DNA of 64,000 nucleotides from Hyphomicrobiales bacterium. GTDB lineage: Bacteria > Pseudomonadota > Alphaproteobacteria > Rhizobiales > Rhizobiaceae. The notes beneath the pieces are model-generated. The model was not told where the DNA came from, did not search any database, and saw only the letters and a list, made by a program, of their open reading frames with translations. Position numbers and translations under genes: made by a program. Numbering within the stretch: position 1 is the stretch's first letter; the number at the start of each line of letters is the position of its first letter. Below, one piece after another: positions 1-10,679 of the stretch. The stretch lies in NCBI GenBank assembly GCA_900466575.1, contig UBMP01000013.1, positions 1 through 64,000 on the forward strand. The letters run 5' to 3'.

Positions 1-3000
1 GCCCTGACGACCGGGCAGGTCGCCTCTCTGACCACGGCCCAGCTCGCGGCTGTGACCACCGGACAAATGGGTGCGCTGTCATCCGGCCAGTTGGCGGCGA
101 TGACCACGACGGACGTGGCCGCTCTTTCGACGACGCAGTTTGCCGCCGTCAAGTCGACCGCCATTTCGGGCCTGACCTCTTCGCAGGTCGGTGCTCTGAC
201 GACGGGCCAGGTTGCAGCCATGACGACGGGTCAGGCGAGTGCGCTCACCTCGACGCAGCTTGCGTCCATCTCGTCCGCGAACCTTGCCGTGATGACGACC
301 GGCAATGTCGCAGCGCTCAGCACGAAGGCGATTGCGGGTCTTTCCTCGGCCAATTTTGCCACACTCTCGACCGGTATGATCGCAGCCCTGACGACGACAC
401 AGGTTGGCGCTTTGACGACGGCCCAGGTGGGTGCTCTGACAACGGCGCAGCTTGCCGTGGTGACGACGACACAGATGGGCGCGCTGAGCTCGGCTCAGGT
501 TGCCGCGATGACCACGACGGACGTGGCTGCGCTGACGACGGGTCAGTTGGCAGCGGTGAAGTCGACCGCGATCTCGGGCCTCACATCGGCCCAGGTCGGC
601 GCTCTGACGACGGGTCAGGTCGCTGCGCTGACGACCGGTCAGGCTGCAGCGCTCACCTCGACGCAGATGGCCGCCATCTCCTCGGCCAACCTCGCCGTGC
701 TGACGACCGCCAATGTCGCGGCTCTCGATGCCAAGGCACTTGCAGGTCTCTCAACCGCCAACTTTGCCACGCTCTCGACCGGTCAGGTGGCCGCTCTGAC
801 GTCGACGCAGGTCGGTGCGCTGACGACGGGTCAGGTCGCCTCTCTGACGACGGCCCAGCTTGCCGTGGTCACGACTGGCCAGATGGCGGCGCTGAGCTCG
901 ACACAGCTTGCCGCGATGAACACGACGGATGTCGCAGCCCTGACCACCGGTCAGCTGGCAGCGGTGAAGTCCGATGCGATCTCCGGCCTCACCTCGGCCC
1001 AGGTCGGTGCTCTGACAACGGGTCAAGTGGCCGCTCTGACCTCGGGTCAGGCCGGTGCGCTCACCTCGACGCAGATGGCGGCGATCTCGTCGGCCAACCT
1101 TGCGGTTCTGACGACAGGCAATGTGGCCGCGCTGAGCACCAAGGCGATTGCGGGTCTTTCCTCCACCAACTTCGCCACACTCTCCACCGGTCAGGTGGCC
1201 GCTCTGACGTCGACGCAGGTCGGTGCCCTGACGACGGGTCAGGTCGGCGCTCTGACGACCGCCCAGCTTGCCGTGGTCACGACGACGCAGATCGGCGCGC
1301 TGAGTTCGACGCAGCTTGCCGCAATGACCACGACGGATGTGGCCGCTCTTTCGACGACGCAGTTTGCCGCGGTCAAGTCGACCGCGATCTCCGGTCTCAC
1401 CTCGACGCAGGTCGGTGCTCTGACGACAGGCCAGGTGGCCGCTCTGACCTCGGGTCAGGCCGGTGCACTGACCTCGACGCAGATGGCGGCGATCTCCTCG
1501 GCCAACCTTGCGGTTCTGACGACAGGCAATGTGGCCGCGCTGAGCACCAAGGCGATTGCAGGCCTCTCCTCCACCAACTTCGCCACACTCTCCACCGGTC
1601 AGGTCGCAGCGCTCACCTCGACGCAGGTCGGTGCCCTGACGACGGGTCAGGTCGCCTCTCTGACGACGGCCCAGCTTGCCGTGGTCACGACGACGCAGAT
1701 GGCGGCGCTGAGCTCGACGCAGCTGGGCGCAATGACCACGACGGATGTCGCAGCCCTGACCACCGGTCAGCTGGCCGCGATCAGCACGGCGGCGATCTCC
1801 GGTCTCACCACCGCACAGGTCGGTGTTCTGACGACGGCGCAGGTCGGCGCTCTCTCGACGGTGGCTGTGGGTGCCCTCAGCGCCACGCAGATCGGCGCCA
1901 TGAGCTCGGCAGACCTTGCTGCCATGTCCACGGGTGACGTTGCCGCCATCAGCACGAAGGCGATCAGCGGCATCTCGTCCACCAACTTCGCGACGCTCTC
2001 CACGGGCCAGATCGCAGCGCTGACGACCGCACAGGTCGGGGCTCTGACGACCGCCCAGATCGGTGCGCTGACGACGGCACAGCTTGCCGTGGTGACCACG
2101 ACGCAGATGGGGGCGCTGAGCTCGACCCAGCTTGCCGCGATGAACACGACGGATGTGGCCGCCCTGACCACCGGTCAGCTGGCCGCGGTAAAGTCGACCG
2201 CGATCTCCGGCCTCACCTCGGCCCAGGTCGGTGCTCTCACCACCGGTCAGGTCGCAGCCCTCACCACGGGGCAGGCCGGTGCACTCACCTCGACCCAGAT
2301 GGCCGCCATCTCCTCGGCCAACCTCGCCGTGCTGACGACCGCCAATGTCGCGGCTCTTGACGCCAAGGCGCTCGCAGGCCTCTCAACCACAAACTTCGCG
2401 ACACTCTCCACAGGCCAGGTCGCAGCCATCACAACAACACAGGTCGCCGCCCTGACGACCGGGCAGGTTCATGCCATGACGACAACGCAGGTTGCCGTCG
2501 TCACGACCGCTCAGCTCGGCGCCTTGACCACCAACCAGGTGGCGGCGCTCAGCACCGACAACGTGGCCGCTCTGACGACCACGCAGCTCGGTGCCATCAA
2601 GCCGGCTTCGCTTGCAAGCGTCACGTCCGCCCAGATCGGCGCCCTGACGACGGGCCAGGTTGCCGCCTTGTCGACAGGCCAGGTTGCGGCCCTGGGTTCG
2701 AGCCAGATCGCAGCCTTCGTGACTGCGGATATTGCCGCGATGACGACTGCGGAAGTCGCGGCCATCAGCACCAAGGCGATCACCGGCATGACGACTGCGG
2801 GCTTCGCAACGTTGTCCACGGCTCAGGTTGCTGCCCTGTCCACGGGACAGGTCGGTTCACTGACGACGGGTCAGGTGGCTTCGCTCACCACAGCCCAGCT
2901 CGGTGCCCTGACGACGGCGCAAGTCGGCGCGCTGACCTCCGTGCAGGTCGGTGCGATGACGACCACCGACGTTGCGGCGCTGACGACGACGCAGATTGCG

Positions 3001-3318
3001 GCGCTGAGCACCGCCGGCATTGCGGGTCTCACGAGCGCTCAGATCACTGCCCTCTCGACGGGGCAGGCCGATGCGCTGACCTCCGCGCAGGTCGCAGCGC
3101 TCCGGTCCAGCCAGATCGCGGCCTTCAGCACCGCCGATATCGCCACCTTCACCACGGCGGATATCGCAGCCATCAGCACGACGGCGATCACCGGTTTGTC
3201 CACGACCGATATCGCGCATCTGTCGAGCACCCAGCTGCAGGCGCTGAAGACCTCGCAGATCCAGGCCATGCTCGACGACCAGGTCTCGGCCGTGGTCGTT
3301 GCCTACCAGGCGATCTGA
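1..3318 (+). CDS. Giant Ser/Thr-rich octapeptide-repeat protein (3' part)
   Basis: The frame is open from the first base, so the true start lies upstream; 1105 residues are visible. Almost the whole visible protein consists of 8-residue units of the type A-L-T-T-x-Q-V-A, where position 2 is Leu/Met/Val/Ile, positions 3-4 are Ser/Thr, position 6 is mostly Gln/Asn/Asp and position 7 is hydrophobic. Seventeen units make a 136-residue super-repeat marked by one variant unit (A-V-K-S-T-A-I-S). Charged residues are rare, and I see no Cys or Trp. The last ~15 residues leave the pattern (D-D-Q-V-S-A-V-V-V-A-Y) and could be a C-terminal secretion or capping signal. The family is not one I can name; I infer a secreted or surface fibre. 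It is followed by a terminator and then by sugar-transfer genes. Function is unknown. Confidence 0.85.
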   Translation, partial: ALTTGQVASLTTAQLAAVTTGQMGALSSGQLAAMTTTDVAALSTTQFAAVKSTAISGLTSSQVGALTTGQVAAMTTGQASALTSTQLASISSANLAVMTTGNVAALSTKAIAGLSSANFATLSTGMIAALTTTQVGALTTAQVGALTTAQLAVVTTTQMGALSSAQVAAMTTTDVAALTTGQLAAVKSTAISGLTSAQVGALTTGQVAALTTGQAAALTSTQMAAISSANLAVLTTANVAALDAKALAGLSTANFATLSTGQVAALTSTQVGALTTGQVASLTTAQLAVVTTGQMAALSSTQLAAMNTTDVAALTTGQLAAVKSDAISGLTSAQVGALTTGQVAALTSGQAGALTSTQMAAISSANLAVLTTGNVAALSTKAIAGLSSTNFATLSTGQVAALTSTQVGALTTGQVGALTTAQLAVVTTTQIGALSSTQLAAMTTTDVAALSTTQFAAVKSTAISGLTSTQVGALTTGQVAALTSGQAGALTSTQMAAISSANLAVLTTGNVAALSTKAIAGLSSTNFATLSTGQVAALTSTQVGALTTGQVASLTTAQLAVVTTTQMAALSSTQLGAMTTTDVAALTTGQLAAISTAAISGLTTAQVGVLTTAQVGALSTVAVGALSATQIGAMSSADLAAMSTGDVAAISTKAISGISSTNFATLSTGQIAALTTAQVGALTTAQIGALTTAQLAVVTTTQMGALSSTQLAAMNTTDVAALTTGQLAAVKSTAISGLTSAQVGALTTGQVAALTTGQAGALTSTQMAAISSANLAVLTTANVAALDAKALAGLSTTNFATLSTGQVAAITTTQVAALTTGQVHAMTTTQVAVVTTAQLGALTTNQVAALSTDNVAALTTTQLGAIKPASLASVTSAQIGALTTGQVAALSTGQVAALGSSQIAAFVTADIAAMTTAEVAAISTKAITGMTTAGFATLSTAQVAALSTGQVGSLTTGQVASLTTAQLGALTTAQVGALTSVQVGAMTTTDVAALTTTQIAALSTAGIAGLTSAQITALSTGQADALTSAQVAALRSSQIAAFSTADIATFTTADIAAISTTAITGLSTTDIAHLSSTQLQALKTSQIQAMLDDQVSAVVVAYQAI
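151..3318 (+). repeat. Tandem 408-bp coding super-repeat (17 x 24 bp)
   Basis: The marker segment (aagtcgaccg or its variant) recurs at 151, 559, 967, 1375, 1783, 2191, 2599 and 3007. Every interval is exactly 408 bp, with no insertion or deletion across eight copies, the last one partial. Each 408-bp copy holds seventeen 24-bp units. The middle copies are almost identical at DNA level: about 115 bp from 1080 and from 1488 differ at only a few bases. The copies starting at 2599 and 3007 are clearly diverged. The array continues upstream of the window. Confidence 0.95.
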
Positions 3319-3344
3319 TCGACCGATCTGAAACACGAATATCG

Positions 3345-3374
3345 ACGGGCGGGTGCCATGCATCCGCCCGTTTT
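3345..3374 (+). terminator. Rho-independent terminator after the repeat protein
   Basis: An 8-bp perfect GC-rich stem (ACGGGCGG at 3345-3352, CCGCCCGT at 3364-3371) with an 11-nt loop is followed by TTTG. It lies 27 bp after the stop codon, so the repeat gene and the downstream transferase genes are probably separate transcripts. Confidence 0.7.
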
Positions 3375-3494
3375 GCTTTCGTGCACGGGCGCTCGCCCCC
3401 CTTGCCGAGGCAGGCTTAAGGCAAGCTCCTGCCGCTATTCATGGTGTTGAGGACCCGGCAAGGGTCACGCGCGATGAAGGGATCTGGGGGAAGC

Positions 3495-6706
<3,212 letters not shown>

Positions 6707-6724
6707 TGTGACGCGCGTCGCTCT

Positions 6725-8134
6725 TTACGGGCGATGCGCCACGTAATCGGAAGGCACATGCGTGCCCCGACGGGCGAGCTTTTCGGTCATGATCGTCGTG
6801 CGCATGGTTGCGGCAGAGACGAGGTAGGCGGCGACGCAGCCCGCGATGAGCGGCATCAGCGCGTTGAACTGCTGGCTGATTTCCATCGCGAAAAGAATTG
6901 AGGCGAAGAGGGCGCGCGACGAGCCCGCAAAGCAGGCGGCCATGCCGACAAGGGCTGCCATGCGCAGATCGACGGCCATGCGCAGCGATGACAATGCCTC
7001 GCCGATCATGACGCCGAGCGCGCCACCGATGGTCAATAGCGGCGCGAGCGTGCCGCCGGAGGTGCCGCTGCCGAGCGCCAGCGACCAGGAGGCGAATTTC
7101 AACAGGCAGAAGGTGGCGAGTGCCACACCGACGAAGTTGCCGCTGAGAATGTGGTCGATATTGTCATAGCCGACGCCCATCGTGGCAGGCGCAAAATAGC
7201 CGATGATGCCGACGGCAAGCCCGCCGATGGCCGGCCACCACATCCAGTGCAGCGGCAGCTTCTCGAACAGGTCCTCGATGGCGTAGACCGCCTTGACGAT
7301 CACGATCGAGATCAGACCGATCAGAAGGCCTTCGGTGGCATAGGAAATGAGTTCGGCCGGGCTTGCGGGTAGAAACTGCGGGACATGGAAGACAGCATCG
7401 CTGCCGAACAGGAAGGGGCGCACGAGATAGGCAGTGATCGCGGCCAGCATCAGCGGCACGAAGGAGCGCGGGCGGAATTCGAAGACCAGAAGTTCGATCG
7501 CCAGCATCACGGCGGCGAAGGGTGTGGCGAAAATGGCCGTCATGCCGGCGGCGGCACCGGCGGCCAGCAGCACCTTGCGCTCTTCTGCCGAGACATGGAT
7601 CTTCTGTCCGAAGACCGAGCCGAGCGCGCCGCCGGTGGCGATGATCGGGCCTTCCGCGCCAAAGGGGCCGCCGGTGCCGATGGAGATCGCGGCCGAGAGC
7701 GGCTTCAGAAAGGTCATGCGCAGCGGGATGCGGCTGTCATTGGTCAGGACCTGTTCCATCGCCTCCGGGATGCCGTGGCCGCGAATGGCCTTGGCGCCGT
7801 AACGGGCCATCAGGCCGATAATGAGCGAGCCGGCTACCGGAACCACGATGACCCAGAGGTCCAGCGCGTTGCCGACCGGGGAAACCATGTCGGTTGCGAT
7901 GCGGCCATAGAAGGCAAGGTTGGTGATCAGGCCGATGAGCAGCACGAGAAGTCGCGCGACCACGGCGACGACCGCTGCGATGCCCATGCAATAGAGGCAG
8001 ATCAGCAGGCTGCGGCGGTCGAGGGCTCGGGGATGGCGCTTGACGTCAACCTTTTCAATGAGCGGCGCGAGACCCGCCGTCAGCGGCAGTCCCGGGGTCG
8101 TGGAGGCCTTTTCGACGTCGTGCGCGCTCATCAT
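6725..8134 (-). CDS. ClC-family chloride channel/antiporter
   Basis: Integral membrane protein of 469 aa with many hydrophobic helices, expected in the inner membrane and moving chloride or a similar anion. The three ClC selectivity-filter signatures are recognisable: G-H-G-I-P-E-A-M, G-A-E-G-P (retaining the gating glutamate) and G-G-T-L-A-P. No C-terminal CBS pair is seen. The ATG at 8134 overlaps the stop of the MarR gene (ATGA), so the two form an operon and the regulator probably controls the transporter. Anion selectivity cannot be read from the sequence; some ClC proteins are fluoride exporters, but the motifs here look like the classic chloride type. Confidence 0.9.
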   Translation of the reverse strand: MMSAHDVEKASTTPGLPLTAGLAPLIEKVDVKRHPRALDRRSLLICLYCMGIAAVVAVVARLLVLLIGLITNLAFYGRIATDMVSPVGNALDLWVIVVPVAGSLIIGLMARYGAKAIRGHGIPEAMEQVLTNDSRIPLRMTFLKPLSAAISIGTGGPFGAEGPIIATGGALGSVFGQKIHVSAEERKVLLAAGAAAGMTAIFATPFAAVMLAIELLVFEFRPRSFVPLMLAAITAYLVRPFLFGSDAVFHVPQFLPASPAELISYATEGLLIGLISIVIVKAVYAIEDLFEKLPLHWMWWPAIGGLAVGIIGYFAPATMGVGYDNIDHILSGNFVGVALATFCLLKFASWSLALGSGTSGGTLAPLLTIGGALGVMIGEALSSLRMAVDLRMAALVGMAACFAGSSRALFASILFAMEISQQFNALMPLIAGCVAAYLVSAATMRTTIMTEKLARRGTHVPSDYVAHRP

Positions 8135-8613
8135 GCATCCTTTTCTTCAAAAAACAGCGGCGGCGTTTCGCCGGTCGGCGATACGGCTGCGGCGAGCGCG
8201 TGCAACCCCTTGGCCAGCGCCGTCCGTGTTTCGGCCGGCAGGGCATCGATGGCCGCCAGCATCTCCTCCTGCGGGGTTTTACCTCGCCGGTTGACGAGTT
8301 CGACACCCGCCGCGGTCAGACGCAATTCGACGCGGCGGCGATCCGCTTTGGAGTGGCGGCGATCCACCAGCCCCTTCCCTTCCAGTCGGGCAACCACTTC
8401 CGACACACTGCTTTGATGCGTGCGGGACAGGGTCGCCAGTTCGTTCACCGAGGCGCCTTCATTCGCCTGCAATGTTCTGAGCAGAAACGCCTGCGCGGTG
8501 GTGACCTCGCGGTCTGCGCCGGCCTCGGGCGAAGCCTTTCTCAGGGCCTGCACGATGCGCCGCAGGCCATCCATGATGATCCTGGAGTCTGAGAGGGGGC
8601 GGGTCTCGGTCAT
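8131..8613 (-). CDS. MarR-family transcriptional regulator
   Basis: Winged-helix repressor of 160 aa. The DNA-binding part is recognisable from T-T-A-Q-A-F-L-L-R-T-L through S-V-N-E-L-A, T-H-Q-S-S-V-S-E-V-V-A-R-L-E-G-K-G-L-V and the wing segment R-R-H-S-K-A-D-R-R-R-V-E-L. The open frame runs further upstream, but I choose ATG 8613 because the protein family begins near there and because a perfect inverted repeat lies just upstream at 8619-8645. The stop overlaps the start of the ClC gene. Autoregulation plus control of ClC is the likely arrangement. The effector is unknown. Confidence 0.9.
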   Translation of the reverse strand: MTETRPLSDSRIIMDGLRRIVQALRKASPEAGADREVTTAQAFLLRTLQANEGASVNELATLSRTHQSSVSEVVARLEGKGLVDRRHSKADRRRVELRLTAAGVELVNRRGKTPQEEMLAAIDALPAETRTALAKGLHALAAAVSPTGETPPLFFEEKDA

Positions 8614-8617
8614 TATG

Positions 8618-8646
8618 TATTGGTTCCCATATAACGGGAACCAATA
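8618..8646. promoter_or_regulatory. Palindromic operator in the marR promoter region
   Basis: Perfect inverted repeat with 11-bp arms (TATTGGTTCCC at 8618-8628 and GGGAACCAATA at 8636-8646) around a 7-bp AT-rich centre, beginning 5 bp upstream of the chosen MarR start. A consensus -10 hexamer TATAAT at 8645-8650 on the plus strand overlaps its edge. The symmetry and location fit binding by a MarR dimer; this is inferred. Confidence 0.65.
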
Positions 8647-8773
8647 TAATTGATGCCGGATATTGTCCAGTGGGTTTACACAGGAAGCTTCCGCTTCCAT
8701 CGTCGCGCGCAAACGTCTATTCATCCCGAAGCGCGATCCGGTCCCTTCGGATCGCGACCCCAAAGGTCTCTTC

Positions 8774-9502
8774 ATGACAGCCTCCGAGACGACACATCAA
8801 AACCACCGTCATCATGTCCTGCACACGCAGGCCGCCGATTTCTGGATGGCGCGGGGGGCCATTCTCGTCATTGCCATGCTGCAGTTGTTGCTGGTCAACG
8901 ACTTCGCGCTTTGGTCGCGATGGCTTGCCCCAGCCATAGAATTGCTGTTGTTGGCGCCACTTTCTGTCGTGACCGCCTGGGCGCAGAACAAGGCGCGGCA
9001 CGCCTCCACCGAAGCGCATTTCCATCTGATCGCGCATGGCCGCCGCATGATCCGGCGCATCGCCCTCGTGCTGACCATTCTCGTGACGCTGGTCAATTTC
9101 GTCGCCCTTTATTTCCTGCTCAAATCCCTTCTGTCGGGTCACGCGGGCTCGGGACAGATTCTTCTCATCGACGCCATGAACATCTGGTGCACCAACATCA
9201 TCGCCTTTGCGCTCTGGTTCTGGAGCATCGATCGCGGCGGACCGGCCAGCCGGGGCATGACGGCAAGACAGGGTGCGGATTTCCTGTTTCCGCAGATGTC
9301 GCTGAAGGACCCTCCCTACAAGGACTGGTCGCCGGGCTTCATCGACTATCTCTTTGTCGCCTTCACCAATGCCACGGCATTCTCCCCGACGGACACCATG
9401 CCGCTTTCTGCGCGGGCGAAGCTTCTGACTATGGCGGAGGCCGCCGTCTCGCTGCTGACGCTGGCTCTGGTCGCGGCGCGCGCGGTCAACATCCTGGCCT
9501 GA
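8774..9502 (+). CDS. Predicted multi-spanning membrane protein
   Basis: A 242-aa inner-membrane protein with about five to six hydrophobic segments: two near the N-terminus (after W-M-A-R-G and around L-L-L-L-A-P-L), one at L-V-L-T-I-L-V-T, one at N-I-I-A-F-A-L-W-F-W and one at the C-terminus. The conserved-looking C-terminal stretch T-N-A-T-A-F-S-P-T-D-T-M-P-L resembles the end of DUF1345-type proteins, but I cannot assign a family firmly. ATG 8774 is preferred over an upstream TTG at 8663 because AAAGG precedes it at suitable spacing. It is divergent from marR-clc and shares that regulatory region. Function is unknown. Confidence 0.75.
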   Translation: MTASETTHQNHRHHVLHTQAADFWMARGAILVIAMLQLLLVNDFALWSRWLAPAIELLLLAPLSVVTAWAQNKARHASTEAHFHLIAHGRRMIRRIALVLTILVTLVNFVALYFLLKSLLSGHAGSGQILLIDAMNIWCTNIIAFALWFWSIDRGGPASRGMTARQGADFLFPQMSLKDPPYKDWSPGFIDYLFVAFTNATAFSPTDTMPLSARAKLLTMAEAAVSLLTLALVAARAVNILA

Positions 9503-9536
9503 CGAGCCGTCCCGGCATCGATACGGATTGCAACGC

Positions 9537-10679
9537 ATGAAAATCCTCCACACAGCCGATTTGCACCTGGGACGTCAGTTCGCCGGCATTTCGCTGGACG
9601 ACGATCAAGGGGAGGTGGTGGGGCAGATTGTCCAGGCGCTCAAGGAACATCGCGCCGATGTTCTCGTCATCGCGGGTGACATCTATGATCGCGCCGCTCC
9701 GCCGGCGAGTGCGGTCCGGCAGTTCAACGCGTTTCTGGCACGGGTGGCGCAGGAGACCAGCGCGGCTGTCGTTATGATCGCCGGCAATCACGATTCGTCC
9801 GATCGCATTTCCGCCATGTCGGTGATGCCGGACGCAAGGCGCGCGTTGATCCGCGGGGCCGTCAGTGCGAATGAGAAGGCGCTGGTGCTCCAAGATGAAC
9901 ACGGTAGCGTGGCTTTCTCCGCTCTGCCCTTCTCGTACGAATATGCGGCGCGCGAATGTTTTGCCGACGAAACAATGTCGACGCCTGAGGATGTCCTGTC
10001 GGCGCAGGTCGCTGCGGCGCGGCGCAATGTGCCGAAGGACGCGCGCTGGATCGTCGTCGCGCATGCATTCGTGGCTGGCGGAACGGCCGGTGAAAGCGAA
10101 AGGCCGCTCGCGCGAGTTGGCGGCGTGGAGACGGTTTCGCCGGAAATCTTTGCAGGCGCGCATTATGTCGCCCTCGGCCATTTGCACCGGCCGCAGGCTG
10201 TCGGGGTACCGCATATCCGCTATTCCGGCTCGCCGCTCGCCTTCGGGTTCGATGAAGCGGGCGCGCCGAAGTCGATGAGCCTCGTGGATATCGACGGGAC
10301 CGGTCATGTGACGATTGAAGAGATTGCCTTCAGGCCCCTGCGCGGTGTCCGCAGCCTGAAGGGCAAGCATGCGGAACTGCTCCTTGCCGAGCCGTCGGCG
10401 GACTTTATCAAGGTTGTCCTCACCGATGATGTTCCGGTGATCGACGCGATGAAGCGGCTGCGCGTCCTTTTTCCTAACGCGTGCGAACTCAGATATGAAC
10501 GGGACCGGCGCGCTCCGGAGATCAAGGCGCTTGGGCAGGGCCGAACGATCGTGGTCGATCCTCTGGATGTCATCGGCGATTTTCTCGCCTTCGTCCGGGA
10601 GGATGCGATGTCCGAAAACGAGCGGACAATTGTCACGGGTGTGCTGGACGATCTGCGCCGTGGGGAGGAACTGGCATGA
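9537..10679 (+). CDS. sbcD: Exonuclease subunit SbcD
   Basis: Mre11-type nuclease subunit of SbcCD, which processes hairpins and DNA ends during repair and replication in the cytoplasm. Calcineurin-like phosphodiesterase motifs appear in order: H-T-A-D-L-H-L-G at the N-terminus, G-D-I-Y-D-R, G-N-H-D-S, H-A-F-V and L-G-H-L-H-R-P. Start ATG 9537 gives M-K-I-L-H-T-A-D, the usual SbcD beginning; an in-frame TTG at 9528 is less likely. 380 aa, normal length. The stop overlaps the start of sbcC by ATGA (10676-10679), so subunit synthesis is coupled. Confidence 0.95.
   Translation: MKILHTADLHLGRQFAGISLDDDQGEVVGQIVQALKEHRADVLVIAGDIYDRAAPPASAVRQFNAFLARVAQETSAAVVMIAGNHDSSDRISAMSVMPDARRALIRGAVSANEKALVLQDEHGSVAFSALPFSYEYAARECFADETMSTPEDVLSAQVAAARRNVPKDARWIVVAHAFVAGGTAGESERPLARVGGVETVSPEIFAGAHYVALGHLHRPQAVGVPHIRYSGSPLAFGFDEAGAPKSMSLVDIDGTGHVTIEEIAFRPLRGVRSLKGKHAELLLAEPSADFIKVVLTDDVPVIDAMKRLRVLFPNACELRYERDRRAPEIKALGQGRTIVVDPLDVIGDFLAFVREDAMSENERTIVTGVLDDLRRGEELA

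Noticed and set aside
1-3318. CRISPR-like direct repeats
   Set aside because: The repeats are in-frame coding units of 24/408 bp without unique spacers, and no cas genes are present.
751-3363. Several minus-strand open frames opposite the repeat protein
   Set aside because: They follow the 24-bp periodicity of the sense gene, have low-complexity translations and no start signals; they are shadows of the repeat.
7385-8416. 343-codon plus-strand frame over clc and marR
   Set aside because: It crosses the junction of two real minus-strand genes and has no ribosome-binding site.
9486-10370. Minus-strand frame over sbcD
   Set aside because: sbcD motifs are complete on the plus strand; the antisense product is Arg/His-rich without features.
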